From NCBI RefSeq assembly GCF_006715785.1, contig NZ_VFNX01000001.1:6304001-6368000 (forward strand): a stretch of 64,000 bases of DNA, given 5' to 3'. The stretch comes from Streptomyces puniciscabiei. Lineage in GTDB: Bacteria > Actinomycetota > Actinomycetes > Streptomycetales > Streptomycetaceae. Every line of letters starts with the position of its first letter. Position 1 is the stretch's first letter. A model generated the notes under the pieces. It made no database searches, was not told the origin of the DNA, and was given only the letters and a program-made list of their open reading frames with translations. Shown piece by piece: positions 11,368-18,758 of the stretch. The translations under genes were made by a program, and so were the position numbers.

Positions 11368-11619
11368 TCAGCCGCCGTCGGCGGGATCATCTCGCTGCTG
11401 CTCGGCCAGGATTGCCCTGACTGACGCAACGCCTGCACCCGCGACCACAGCCACCGCCGTAGCACGCTCCGCGGTCACCGCGCCCAACAACACCAGGGCA
11501 CATAGCAATCCGACACAGATGACAACGACAGCAACAAGCGGCTTACGGTAGCGCCGCGTTCGGCGGGTTAAGCGGATCTCGGGTGGGCTCTCGCCGCTAT
11601 GCGTCCTAGCATGGTTCAT
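11368..11619 (-). CDS. small two-helix membrane protein
   Basis: An 83-residue protein of unknown function. A basic N-terminus (RLTRRTRRYRK) precedes two hydrophobic helices (LVAVVVICVGLLCALVLLGAV and TAVAVVAGAGVASVRAIL), and the tail is short, polar and acidic. The positive-inside rule puts the N-terminus in the cytoplasm. The ATG at 11619 follows an AGGAG site at eight bases. No partner gene is adjacent. Confidence 0.5.
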   Translation of the reverse strand: MNHARTHSGESPPEIRLTRRTRRYRKPLVAVVVICVGLLCALVLLGAVTAERATAVAVVAGAGVASVRAILAEQQRDDPADGG

Positions 11620-11767
11620 GGAGACGGCTCCTCTCGCGGGATGTCGGCTTCACCAACCAGACGGCCTCCTGTGGCAGCAGGGGGCCGTCGCGCGTGCAGC
11701 GACGTCCCGTTCGGCCGTACGGGTGAGGACCTCCATGGAATACCTGAAATCCGCGTGGAGCAAACAA

Positions 11768-11800
11768 GGGCGCCCCACCTTACGCCGAATGGTGGGCGCC
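11768..11800. terminator. GC-rich hairpin upstream of the HAD pseudogene
   Basis: GGGCGCCCCACC can pair with GGTGGGCGCC across a ten-base loop with one bulge. It ends two bases before the ATG of the HAD remnant, so it may be a terminator or a leader structure. Confidence 0.4.
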
Positions 11801-11801
11801 T

Positions 11802-12259
11802 ATGCCCAGGGTCGTGGAAGACCACTTCTTGCCCCGCGCAGCAGCCTTCTTTGATCTGGACAAGACGGTCATTGCGAAGTCGAGCACGCTCACCTTCAGC
11901 AGAACCGTCCGCCAAGGTGGGCTGATCAACGGCAGGGCCGCGCTGCGTACCGCATAGGCCCAGTTCGCTCTACTGGCCGGCGGCCTGTATCACGATCAGA
12001 TGGAGCGCATGCGCGAGTACCTGCCCGCGCTGTGCCGCGGCTGGAACGTACAGCAGGTGCGGGAGATCGTCGCCGAGACCCTGCACGACCTGATCGACCC
12101 GATCATCTACGCGAGGCCGCCTCGCTCACCGAGGAGAGCACCACACGGCCGGCCACAACGTCGTGATCGTGTCAACGTCCGGGGCCGGGGCCGAGTTCGT
12201 CGAGCCGATCGGCGAACTGCTCGGCGCAGACCGAGTGGGGGCCACACGAATAGTTCTAG
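11802..12259 (+). pseudogene. HAD-IB hydrolase, 5' half (split by mobile DNA)
   Basis: N-terminal two-thirds of a HAD-superfamily IB hydrolase, a SerB-like phosphatase family. AAFFDLDKTVIAKSSTLTF carries the nucleophile motif DxDxT, and QMERMREYLPALCRGW and VREIVAETLHDLIDPIIY are typical cap-domain helices. A TAG at 11955 interrupts the frame, and after 12110 the frame shifts twice before VVIVSTSGAGAEFVEPIG (motif II). The reading breaks at a CTAG at 12256-12259, where mobile DNA begins. The 3' part of the same gene resumes at 15067. The gene was already damaged or has decayed since the insertion. Confidence 0.8.
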
Positions 12260-13176
12260 GCCGTGTCTGGCAATCGTTCGTGAGCGGGTTGGCGGAGCCA
12301 AAGGATGAGTGAGGCGATGTGAGTCCGGCCCGGTAGCGGGTTGCCAGCTTGTCGAAGCGCTCGCGATGGCTCGGAATTGCTTGAGGCGGCTGAAGCAGCG
12401 CTCGACCACGTTGCGGGCTTTGCAGAGCTCGGGGTCGAAGGCCGGTGGTCTGCCACCGGCTCTGCCGCGGCGCTGGCGATTGGCCCTTTGGTCGGTCCGC
12501 ACCGGGATGACTGCGCGGATGCCCCGGCGCCGCAGGTCCTGTCGGACCTCCCGTGACGAGTACGCCTTGTCCGCGATGACCGTGTCGGGTCTTTGCCGCG
12601 GCCGCCCGGCGCCTGCCCGAGGCACCCGCACAGATTCCAGCACCGCTTTGAACACAGTGCAGTCGTTGACGTTGCCGGGGGTGAGGACGACAGCCAGGGG
12701 CAGGCACCGGCCGTCGCAGGCGAGGTGGACTTTGGTGCTCAGCCCGCCGCGGGAGCGGCCCAGCGCCCGGTCGGCCGCCGAGCCTGCCGAACCTTCCAGC
12801 CCGCCGTTCGCGCCCGCCCCTTTTTCCGGGGGCCGGCCGCGTGCTGGTGGGAACGGTTGATGGTGGAGTCCACCGACACCGTCCATTCCACCGCTCCGAC
12901 GGAGTCGTCGCGTGCCTGAACCTGCTCCAGGAGGCGGGCCCAGGTCCCGTCCCGCTCCCAACGGGCGAACCGCTCATAAACCGTCTGCCACGGCCCGTAG
13001 CGTTCCGGCAGGTCACGCCAGGGAGCACCTGTTCGCAACCGCCATAACACGCCGTTGAATACCTGCCGGTGGTCGCGCCACGGACGGCCGGGTCCATCGG
13101 TAGCCGGCAGCAGGGGCTTCAGCGCCTCCCATGCAGCGTCCGTCAGCTCGCCGCGTCCTGTCACGTGATCGGTCAC
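12256..13176 (-). pseudogene. IS5 family (IS427-like) transposase, two-frame, damaged 3' end
   Basis: The first frame from GTG 13176 encodes LTDAAWEALKPLLP, the TGAPWRDLPERYGPW motif and VDSTINRSHQHA with the first catalytic Asp. At GGAAAAAGG (about 12823) a -1 shift gives the second frame with GRSRGGLSTKVHLACDG, VIADKAYSSREVR (second Asp) and VVERCFSRLKQFR (catalytic Glu), the usual programmed frameshift of this group. Past that, two single-base deletions put RFDKLATRYRAGL and HIASLILWLRQP in different frames, so the last 45 residues cannot be made normally. The stop TAG coincides with the CTAG at the element end. Confidence 0.75.
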
Positions 13177-13186
13177 GAACTGGGCC

Positions 13187-13774
13187 TCATGCAGCCGTGG
13201 TCGTCTGCGTCTTGGCCTGGCGCACCCCGCGCAGGGCGCCGGACCAGGCGATCACCTGGTCGAGCATGCCGCCCACGGCGGTGTCGAGGCCCTCCTGGGG
13301 GACGAAGGTGCCGGTGTGGAACGAGGGGTGTGTCGAGATGGTGGGCTGGGCGCGGACCGTGGCCACCTGGAGTTCGGCGAGGACGAGCCGCAGCGCCTCG
13401 GCGGCCCGGGCCCCGGCGACCCAGCCGCCGTAGCTGATGATCCCGGCGGCCTTGTCGTTCCACTCCCGGTAGACGTAGTCCAGGGCGTTCTTCAGGGCTC
13501 CGTGGTAGGAGTGGTTGTACTCGGGGACGAGGAACACGTAGCCGTCGAAGCTGTCGATGAGTGCGCCCCAGGCGCGGGTGTGGTCGTGCTGGTACTGCTG
13601 GAAGTTCGGGTTGCCGGGCTCGTCGAGGTTGCCCAAGTCGTGGTCGGCGAGGTCGATGAGTTCGTAGTCGGCGCCGCCGTGGGCACGGGCGGCCTCCAGT
13701 GCCCAGGCGGCGATCTGGTCGCCGCGGCGTCCGGGGCGGGTGCTTCCGAGGATGACTGCGATGCGAAGTGGCAT
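13187..13774 (-). CDS. NAD(P)H-dependent FMN reductase family oxidoreductase
   Basis: A 195-residue flavodoxin-fold protein. AVILGSTRPGRRGDQIA is the FMN phosphate-binding loop, DGYVFLVPEYNHSYHGALKN the second flavin motif, and SYGGWVAGARAAEALRL the third. Relatives reduce FMN, quinones, azo dyes or chromate with NAD(P)H. It is transcribed away from the MarR gene across an intergenic region with two near-identical palindromes, so it is probably repressed by that MarR protein and induced by an electrophile or redox-active compound. The ATG at 13774 is preceded by GGAAGG. It sits inside the IS5-type element. Confidence 0.85.
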   Translation of the reverse strand: MPLRIAVILGSTRPGRRGDQIAAWALEAARAHGGADYELIDLADHDLGNLDEPGNPNFQQYQHDHTRAWGALIDSFDGYVFLVPEYNHSYHGALKNALDYVYREWNDKAAGIISYGGWVAGARAAEALRLVLAELQVATVRAQPTISTHPSFHTGTFVPQEGLDTAVGGMLDQVIAWSGALRGVRQAKTQTTTAA

Positions 13775-13789
13775 GGCTTCCTTCCGGGA

Positions 13790-13836
13790 GAGTTGTCACG
13801 TCAACTCTAGGCCCGAAGGAGTTGAAGTGACAACTC
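13790..13836. promoter_or_regulatory. two MarR operator palindromes in a divergent promoter
   Basis: GAGTTGTCACGTCAACTC (13790-13807) and GAGTTGAAGTGACAACTC (13819-13836) share GAGTTG...CAACTC arms and have centres 29 bases apart. The half-site GAGTTGTCAC of the first recurs inverted in the second. They fill the gap between the reductase and MarR starts and would let one regulator control both. Confidence 0.7.
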
Positions 13837-13861
13837 TGCTGGTCGCGGTATCCTCGGCGAC

Positions 13862-14374
13862 ATGACGGAGACTCGATCGCTGGAACCCGAGGAGTGGGAG
13901 TTCTGGGATACCTGGATGCGCGCGCAGCGCCTGCTCACCAGGGAGCTGGAGCGCGGTCTACAGCGTGACTGCGACATCTCGAAGGCCGAGTTCAGCGTGC
14001 TGGTGACGCTGTGGCAGGCCGCCGGCCGGGAGATGCGTGTCGGCGAGCTCTCCGAGTCGCTCGACTGGGACAAGAGCCGCGTCTCACACCAGCTGACGCG
14101 CATGGAAAAACGCGGCTTCGTCAAGCGCACCCAGTACGGGGCGGATGGTCGCCGCGCGGGGATCGGGCTGACCGCCGAGGGGCGCCGGGCCGCCCAGAGT
14201 GCCATCCTCGTGCACGGCGGCAACATCCGCCGCCACTTCCTCGACTCACTGACCCCCGAGCAGGCATCAGTCATCCGGGCATGGAGCGAGCAAGCAGTCG
14301 ATCGCCTGGAGCCGCACCGCAGCGAGGCTGCCAGCGGGGCGCGTCCTAGACCGCGTCCCACACCGCCTTCATAG
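13862..14374 (+). CDS. MarR family transcriptional regulator
   Basis: A 170-residue regulator with the MarR winged helix. The N-terminal dimerisation helices contain WEFWDTWMRAQRLLTRELERG. The recognition helix region is MRVGELSESLDWDKSRVSHQ, followed by LTRMEKRGFVKR and the wing DGRRAGIGLTAEGRRA. The C-terminal tail is Pro/Arg-rich. It faces the FMN reductase gene divergently over two palindromes and is most simply a repressor of both. No cysteine sensor is evident; the only Cys is near CDIS in the N-terminal third, and could sense oxidants as in OhrR (inference). It ends 24 bases from the right terminal repeat of the IS5-type element. Confidence 0.85.
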   Translation: MTETRSLEPEEWEFWDTWMRAQRLLTRELERGLQRDCDISKAEFSVLVTLWQAAGREMRVGELSESLDWDKSRVSHQLTRMEKRGFVKRTQYGADGRRAGIGLTAEGRRAAQSAILVHGGNIRRHFLDSLTPEQASVIRAWSEQAVDRLEPHRSEAASGARPRPRPTPPS

Positions 14375-14412
14375 ACGCCGCCGATACGGCCCTGGGCATT
14401 GTCAGACAGGCC

Positions 14413-15070
14413 CTAGGTGTACTCGGTCATGACTTTGGTGACAGTCGGCTGATCGGGGGCTGGCCTGCGAGCGCGGTGTGTCGGCGTCGAGTGTTGTAGA
14501 AGGTCAGCCATGGCGCCAGTGCGCGGTCGCGTTCGGTGTTGCCGGTGAACACCTGGCGGTAGGCCCACTCGGTTTGCAGGGTGCGGTTGAAGCGTTCGAC
14601 CTTGCCGTTTGTCCAGTGGCAGTGCGGGCGGATGAACCGTTGTTCGGCGCCCAGGTCGGCCACGGCCCGGCGGAAGACGGTGCTCTTGCGGTAGCTCCAG
14701 GCGTTGTCGGTGATGACCCGTTCGATGCGGTCGATGCCGTGGGCGGCGAAGAACGCGGCGGCGCGGGTGAGGAAGCCGGCGCAGGTGTCGGCCTTCTCAT
14801 CGGCGTGGATCTCGGCGTAGGCCAGACGGGAGTGGTCATCGACGGCGGCGTGGACGTAGTCGTAGCCGGTCCGGGCCTGCCTTTGCGCGTAGGTCTTGCC
14901 GGCTTCCCGGCCGTGGGCCCGCCATCCTCCGCCGTCCGGGATCCGTCCGATCTTCTTCACGTCGACGTGGACGAGATCGCCGGGCCGGGCGCGTTCGTAG
15001 CGTGTTCCGCCGCACTCGGCGGCCACCCACCGATCAGCCGTGTGAACAACGCTTCAGGTCAATACACCTA
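14413..15070. mobile_element. IS481-type remnant with two opposed C-terminal ends
   Basis: The element starts CTAGGTGTA and ends TACACCTAG, so CTAG flanks both sides, matching the CTAG target preference described for IS481. The left part is a minus-strand transposase gene lacking its 5' third. The right 60 bases encode, on the plus strand, LGGHPPISRVNNASGQYT then stop, the C-terminus of another IS481 transposase. Thus two copies in opposite orientation appear fused by an internal deletion near 15001-15010. Confidence 0.6.
14427..15026 (-). pseudogene. IS481 family transposase, 5'-truncated
   Basis: The 199 residues give the complete DDE integrase core: RARPGDLVHVDVKKIGRIPD, then YVHAAVDDHSRLAYAEIH (first two acidic positions), VITDNAWSYRKS and HCHWTNGKVERFNRTLQTEW with the catalytic Glu, ending GQPPISRLSPKS. 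The usual N-terminal helix-turn-helix half of about 120 residues is missing because the gene is cut at about 15005. It cannot be functional on its own. Confidence 0.8.
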
Positions 15071-15323
15071 GGACGGCTGCTTCACCAGAGAGGTGGAGTA
15101 CCACGCCTACGGTCCGACGAAGGCCGAGGCGATCCGCGAGCTGGCCGCGTCCGAGGGCTACGACCTCGGCCGCTGCTACGCCTACAGCGACTCGGCGACC
15201 TACGTGGCGATGATGGAAGCCGCCAGCCACCCTCACGTCGTCAACGCGCACCGCGCGATGCGCCGGCGGGCATCCGTACGCGGTTGTCCGATTCTGAACA
15301 CCACAGCCCGTGCTCGGCTGTGA
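15067..15323 (+). pseudogene. HAD-IB hydrolase, 3' half (split by mobile DNA)
   Basis: Directly after the CTAG at the right end of the mobile block, the sequence reads GCFTREVEYHAYGPTKAEAI and then YDLGRCYAYSDSATYVAMME, HPHVVNAHRAMRRRA and a stop at 15321. This is the C-terminal third of the HAD-IB family and continues the half that stops at 12259. In relatives the last acidic motif reads SDSxTDxPM; here the second Asp is Tyr, another sign of decay. Rejoining at a single CTAG does not restore the frame. Confidence 0.8.
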
Positions 15324-15711
15324 ACTGCGGCGGAGCGGGCCGCCGGGCCTGACTGACCGGCGGCCTGGTCCCCGCCGTTCCCCGTGGTTCCCCGGACGAT
15401 CTGGCACGTGTCTGGCACGGGATCGTTCCTTAGAGCTTGTGCGAAGAAGCTCCAGGAACGGACGGACGTTGAGGTCTGGAGTGTGTGTCAGGCCGGCATC
15501 CGACCGCCAAGGAGATGCCGGCGAAGACCGTGCCGACGCCCCTGTTCCCGGCAGTGTCCCTGTGGCACCACCTGGCGCAGGCAGCGTGCCGCATGCTATT
15601 GTCGCGCTTTTGCAGCGTCGCTATCTCGGTGCTCCGTTCGGTGTCTCTGGCTGGTGGCCGCGTCCCTGCCGCGCCTTCCTCGGTACGGTCCCCTTCGGAG
15701 GAAGGCTCTCT
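15324..15711 (+). promoter_or_regulatory. helicase leader region with hairpins
   Basis: No gene is seen in this 390-base stretch. It contains GAGCTT/AAGCTC (15434-15455), a perfect nine-base repeat GCCGGCATC/GATGCCGGC (15492-15522), and a possible -10 box TATTGT near 15596, which would leave a leader of about 110 bases before the helicase GTG. Long leaders are common for cold-inducible DEAD-box genes; a role here is inference. Confidence 0.35.
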
Positions 15712-17133
15712 GTGAGCGAATCAGCACGTGCCGATGCCCGGCAGCAGGACGTTGTGTCCGAGACGCCGGGCGCCACTTCGGCAGTGCCCCCGGCGGCGTC
15801 CTTCGCGCAGCTGGGGTTGCCGGCCGAGATTCTGCGGGTGCTCGACGAGCGCGGTGTGACTGTGCCCTTCCCCATCCAGGCGGCGGCGCTGCCGAACGCG
15901 CTCGCGGGACGGGACGTCCTGGGCCGGGGCCGCACAGGGTCAGGCAAGACGCTCGCCTTCGGCCTGGGGATGCTCGCCCGGACGGCCGGACAGCGGGCGC
16001 AGCCGAAAGAGCCGCTGGCGCTCGTTCTGGTGCCCACCAGGGAGCTGGCGCAGCAGGTCGGTGAGGCGCTCACACCGTACGTCGAGGCGCTGCGGCTGCG
16101 GCTCGCGACCGTGGTGGGCGGAGTGTCCATCGGGCGGCAGGCCGCCGTGCTGCGGGATGGCGCCGAGATCGTCGTCGCCACACCCGGTCGGCTGCGCGAC
16201 CTCGTCGAGCGCAAGGGCTGCCGACTGGGACGGGTGCGCATCGCGATCCTGGACGAGGCCGACCAGGTGTGTGACATGGGGTTCCTGCCGCAGGTCACCG
16301 AGATCCTGGACCAGGTGCGTCCCGACGGGCAGCGGATGCTGTTCTCCGCCACCCTCGACCGCGACGTCGACCAGCTGGTGCAGCGCTACCTGCGCGACCC
16401 CGCCGTCCACTCCGTGGACCCCTCGTCCAGCGCGGTCTCCTCGATCGAGCACCACGTCTTCGTCGTGCACGGCCCGGACCGGTACGCCGTGACCACGGAG
16501 ATCGCCGCTCGGGACGGCCGCGTCCTGCTCTTCCTGGACACCAAGCACGGCGTCGACCAGCTCACGCGGCATCTGCGGACCAGCGGCGTGGCCGCCGCCG
16601 CCCTGCACAGCGGGAAGTCCCAGCCACAACGCACCCGGACCCTGGCCCAGTTCAAGAACGGGCAGGTCACCGCGCTGGTAGCGACGAACGTCGCCGCACG
16701 CGGCCTCCACGTCGACGACCTCGACCTCGTGGTCAACGTCGACCCTGCCACCGACCCGAAGGACTACCTGCACCGCGCGGGCCGCACGGCCCGGGCCGGC
16801 CGCTCCGGCACCGTCGTGACACTCGTCCTGTCGGGACAGCGCCGCGAAACCAGCCAGGTCATGGCGGACGCCGACGTCACCCCCAGGGTCACCAAAGTGC
16901 GGTCCGGCGAAGCGGAGCTGAGCCGGATCACCGGCGCCAAGGCCCCCTCCGGAAAGCCTCTCGACGGCGGGCAGGCCGTACCGCACCCCAAGAACCACAA
17001 CGCCCCGTTCCGCGGCCTGGGCAGCACCAAGGACGCGAAGGGCGGCTCCGGCGGCAGGTCGTCCCGCAAGAGCAGCGAGGCCCGCAAGCTCGCGGAGGCC
17101 CGCAAGGCGGCCCGGGTGCGGCGCGGCGGCTGA
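15712..17133 (+). CDS. DEAD-box ATP-dependent RNA helicase
   Basis: A 473-residue SF2 helicase with all core motifs: Q motif region FAQLGLPAEILRVLDE, motif I GRTGSGKT, Ia PTRELAQQV, Ib TPGR, II DEAD in AILDEADQVCDMGF, III SAT, the C-terminal RecA domain with VATNVAARGLHVDDL and VI HRAGRTARAG. The last 90 residues are basic and Ser/Gly/Lys-rich and probably bind RNA. It likely unwinds structured RNA in ribosome assembly, mRNA decay or cold adaptation. I start at the GTG 15712, preceded by GGAGGA, instead of the longer upstream frame that has no family similarity. A hairpin terminator follows six bases after the stop. Confidence 0.9.
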   Translation: MSESARADARQQDVVSETPGATSAVPPAASFAQLGLPAEILRVLDERGVTVPFPIQAAALPNALAGRDVLGRGRTGSGKTLAFGLGMLARTAGQRAQPKEPLALVLVPTRELAQQVGEALTPYVEALRLRLATVVGGVSIGRQAAVLRDGAEIVVATPGRLRDLVERKGCRLGRVRIAILDEADQVCDMGFLPQVTEILDQVRPDGQRMLFSATLDRDVDQLVQRYLRDPAVHSVDPSSSAVSSIEHHVFVVHGPDRYAVTTEIAARDGRVLLFLDTKHGVDQLTRHLRTSGVAAAALHSGKSQPQRTRTLAQFKNGQVTALVATNVAARGLHVDDLDLVVNVDPATDPKDYLHRAGRTARAGRSGTVVTLVLSGQRRETSQVMADADVTPRVTKVRSGEAELSRITGAKAPSGKPLDGGQAVPHPKNHNAPFRGLGSTKDAKGGSGGRSSRKSSEARKLAEARKAARVRRGG

Positions 17134-17138
17134 GAACG

Positions 17139-17160
17139 GCTTCCCGGCCTGCCGGGAAGC
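17139..17160 (+). terminator. terminator after the DEAD-box helicase
   Basis: GCTTCCCGGC and its exact complement are separated by two bases, forming a tight GC stem starting five bases past the stop codon. Confidence 0.75.
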
Positions 17161-17266
17161 GTCTTCGTCTACGCTGCTGGACGGATACGCGGGACCGGCG
17201 ATCGGCCGGGGCGCACCGGACGGTGTCACGGATGGGTGACCGTGCGCAGGGGGAGGCCTGCAGGCG

Positions 17267-18661
17267 ATGGAGAACGGCGCGGACCTGCCACGACGGATCG
17301 GTGTCTACACCGTCGAGCGAGAGCTGGGCGCGGGCGGCATGGGGACGGTCTACCTCGCCCGGTCACGGGGCGGTCGGGCCGTCGCGGTCAAGGTGGCCCG
17401 CCCCGAGCTGGCGGCCGACCCGCACTTCCGTGAACGGTTCCGCGCAGAGGTCGAGGCCGCCCGCAGAGTCGGCGGTTTCCACACAGCCCCGGTCGTGGAC
17501 GCCGATCCCGACGCGGAGACGCCCTGGCTGGCCACCGCGTACATCCCCGGGCCCACGCTCGCCGAGCTGATCGAGCGTCAAGGTCCCATGGAAAAAGAGC
17601 AGTTGCGGTCCCTCGGGGCAGCGCTCGCCGAGGCGCTCCAAGCCGTCCACGCCTGCGGGCTCGTACACCGGGATCTGAAGCCGGGCAACATCATCATGGC
17701 CGACGACGGCCCACGCGTCCTCGATTTCGGCATCGCCCGGGCCGTGGAGTCCACCCGGCTGACCGCCACCGGGGCGGCGTTCGGCACTCCCGGGTACCTT
17801 GCGCCCGAGCAGGCGCAGGGCGGCGAAGTCAGCGGCGCCGCCGATGTGTTCGCGCTCGGGGCCGTACTCGTCGCGGCGGCCGGGGGCAGTGCGTTCGGCA
17901 CCGGCACGCCCATGGGGCTGATGTACCGGTCGGTGCACGAGCCCGCGGATCTCTCCGCGGTGCCGGGGGAGTTGCGGTCGCTGGTTGCCGCCTGCCTCTC
18001 CAAGGATCCGGCCGGCCGTCCCACGCCCGAGGCGCTCCTGCGCTCGCTCGGGCCGGACCCGAAGCCGGGCCCGGACCCGAACACACTCGCTCTCGCCACC
18101 CCTGACCGACCACGTGTCGCACCGCCGGTACCGGTCGAGACTCCCGCCGATCCCGGCCGCGTCGACGAACCTCTCCCGCGTGCCCCGGCCGAACCCTCGC
18201 GCATGCCGCGCGTGATCATCCTGCTGATCGTGGCTGCGGCCGTGACGAGCGCGCTCGTGGGTGCCCTCCTCGCCCTCACACGGAATGGGGACGACAACAA
18301 AGGCGGCGGCCCGTCCGGCACCGCTTCGGATACCCGGCGGGTCACGTCGCACGCTTCCGCTCCGCCGTCCACGCCCACATCGTCATCGTCCCGGGTGAGC
18401 GCTGCTCCGAAGGACCGGGTCACGGTCGTGGTGAGCGCCAGGAGCGGGCGGAGCTGGATCTCGGCGAAGGACCACAACGGCCACATTCTGTTCGACGGAC
18501 TGCTGGACAACGGCGAGACCAAGAACTTCACGGACAAGAACCAGATCACCCTGATCCTTGGCGATGCTTCCGTCCTCCAGCTCGTCGTCAACGGCAAGGA
18601 GGTCCCGAACGACTTCCAGCCCGGCCAGGTCGAACGTCTCACCTACGGCAGAAGCGACTAA
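17267..18661 (+). CDS. membrane Ser/Thr protein kinase with RodZ-like C-terminal domain
   Basis: A 464-residue eukaryotic-type kinase. The kinase domain spans about residues 10-265: glycine loop GAGGMG, Lys42 in VAVKVA, HRD 134-136 with Asn141, DFG 153-155, and the activation segment ending GTPGYLAPE. A Pro-rich linker leads to one membrane helix (about 315-338) and an external Ser/Thr-rich stalk. The last 60 residues (VTVVVSARSGRSWISA ... ITLILGDASVLQLVVNGKEV) resemble the beta-sandwich RodZ C-terminal/DUF4115 domain, in place of the PASTA repeats of PknB. That domain may sense the envelope (inference). It converges with the caspase-helicase gene. Confidence 0.85.
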   Translation: MENGADLPRRIGVYTVERELGAGGMGTVYLARSRGGRAVAVKVARPELAADPHFRERFRAEVEAARRVGGFHTAPVVDADPDAETPWLATAYIPGPTLAELIERQGPMEKEQLRSLGAALAEALQAVHACGLVHRDLKPGNIIMADDGPRVLDFGIARAVESTRLTATGAAFGTPGYLAPEQAQGGEVSGAADVFALGAVLVAAAGGSAFGTGTPMGLMYRSVHEPADLSAVPGELRSLVAACLSKDPAGRPTPEALLRSLGPDPKPGPDPNTLALATPDRPRVAPPVPVETPADPGRVDEPLPRAPAEPSRMPRVIILLIVAAAVTSALVGALLALTRNGDDNKGGGPSGTASDTRRVTSHASAPPSTPTSSSSRVSAAPKDRVTVVVSARSGRSWISAKDHNGHILFDGLLDNGETKNFTDKNQITLILGDASVLQLVVNGKEVPNDFQPGQVERLTYGRSD

Positions 18662-18712
18662 TGGCTGCGGGCGGGAAACCTCCCGCACATGATGTACGTC
18701 GCACGGAGCCTG

Positions 18713-18737
18713 CCCGGCGGCTGAGCGGGCCGCCGGG
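18713..18737. terminator. bidirectional terminator between convergent genes
   Basis: CCCGGCGGC pairs exactly with GCCGCCGGG around a seven-base loop between the kinase stop and the caspase-helicase stop. A shorter hairpin, GCGGGA/TCCCGC, lies at 18671-18686. Confidence 0.6.
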
Positions 18738-18758
18738 CCGGGCTGCCCTGTTGGGGAC

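Larger units (their letters stand above)
12257..14416. mobile_element. IS5-type element carrying an FMN reductase/MarR pair
   Basis: A 2.16-kb unit bounded by imperfect terminal inverted repeats: left end GGCCGTGTCTGGCAAT next to CTA, and right end (complement) GGGCCTGTCTGACAAT next to CTA, 13 of 16 matching. A CTAG flanks both ends. Inside are an IS5-family transposase gene and the divergent reductase/MarR pair. No second end is found between transposase and reductase, which are only 10 bases apart. Because the two halves of a HAD gene lie outside, the whole stretch entered as foreign DNA. That the passenger genes move with this element is inference. Confidence 0.6.
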
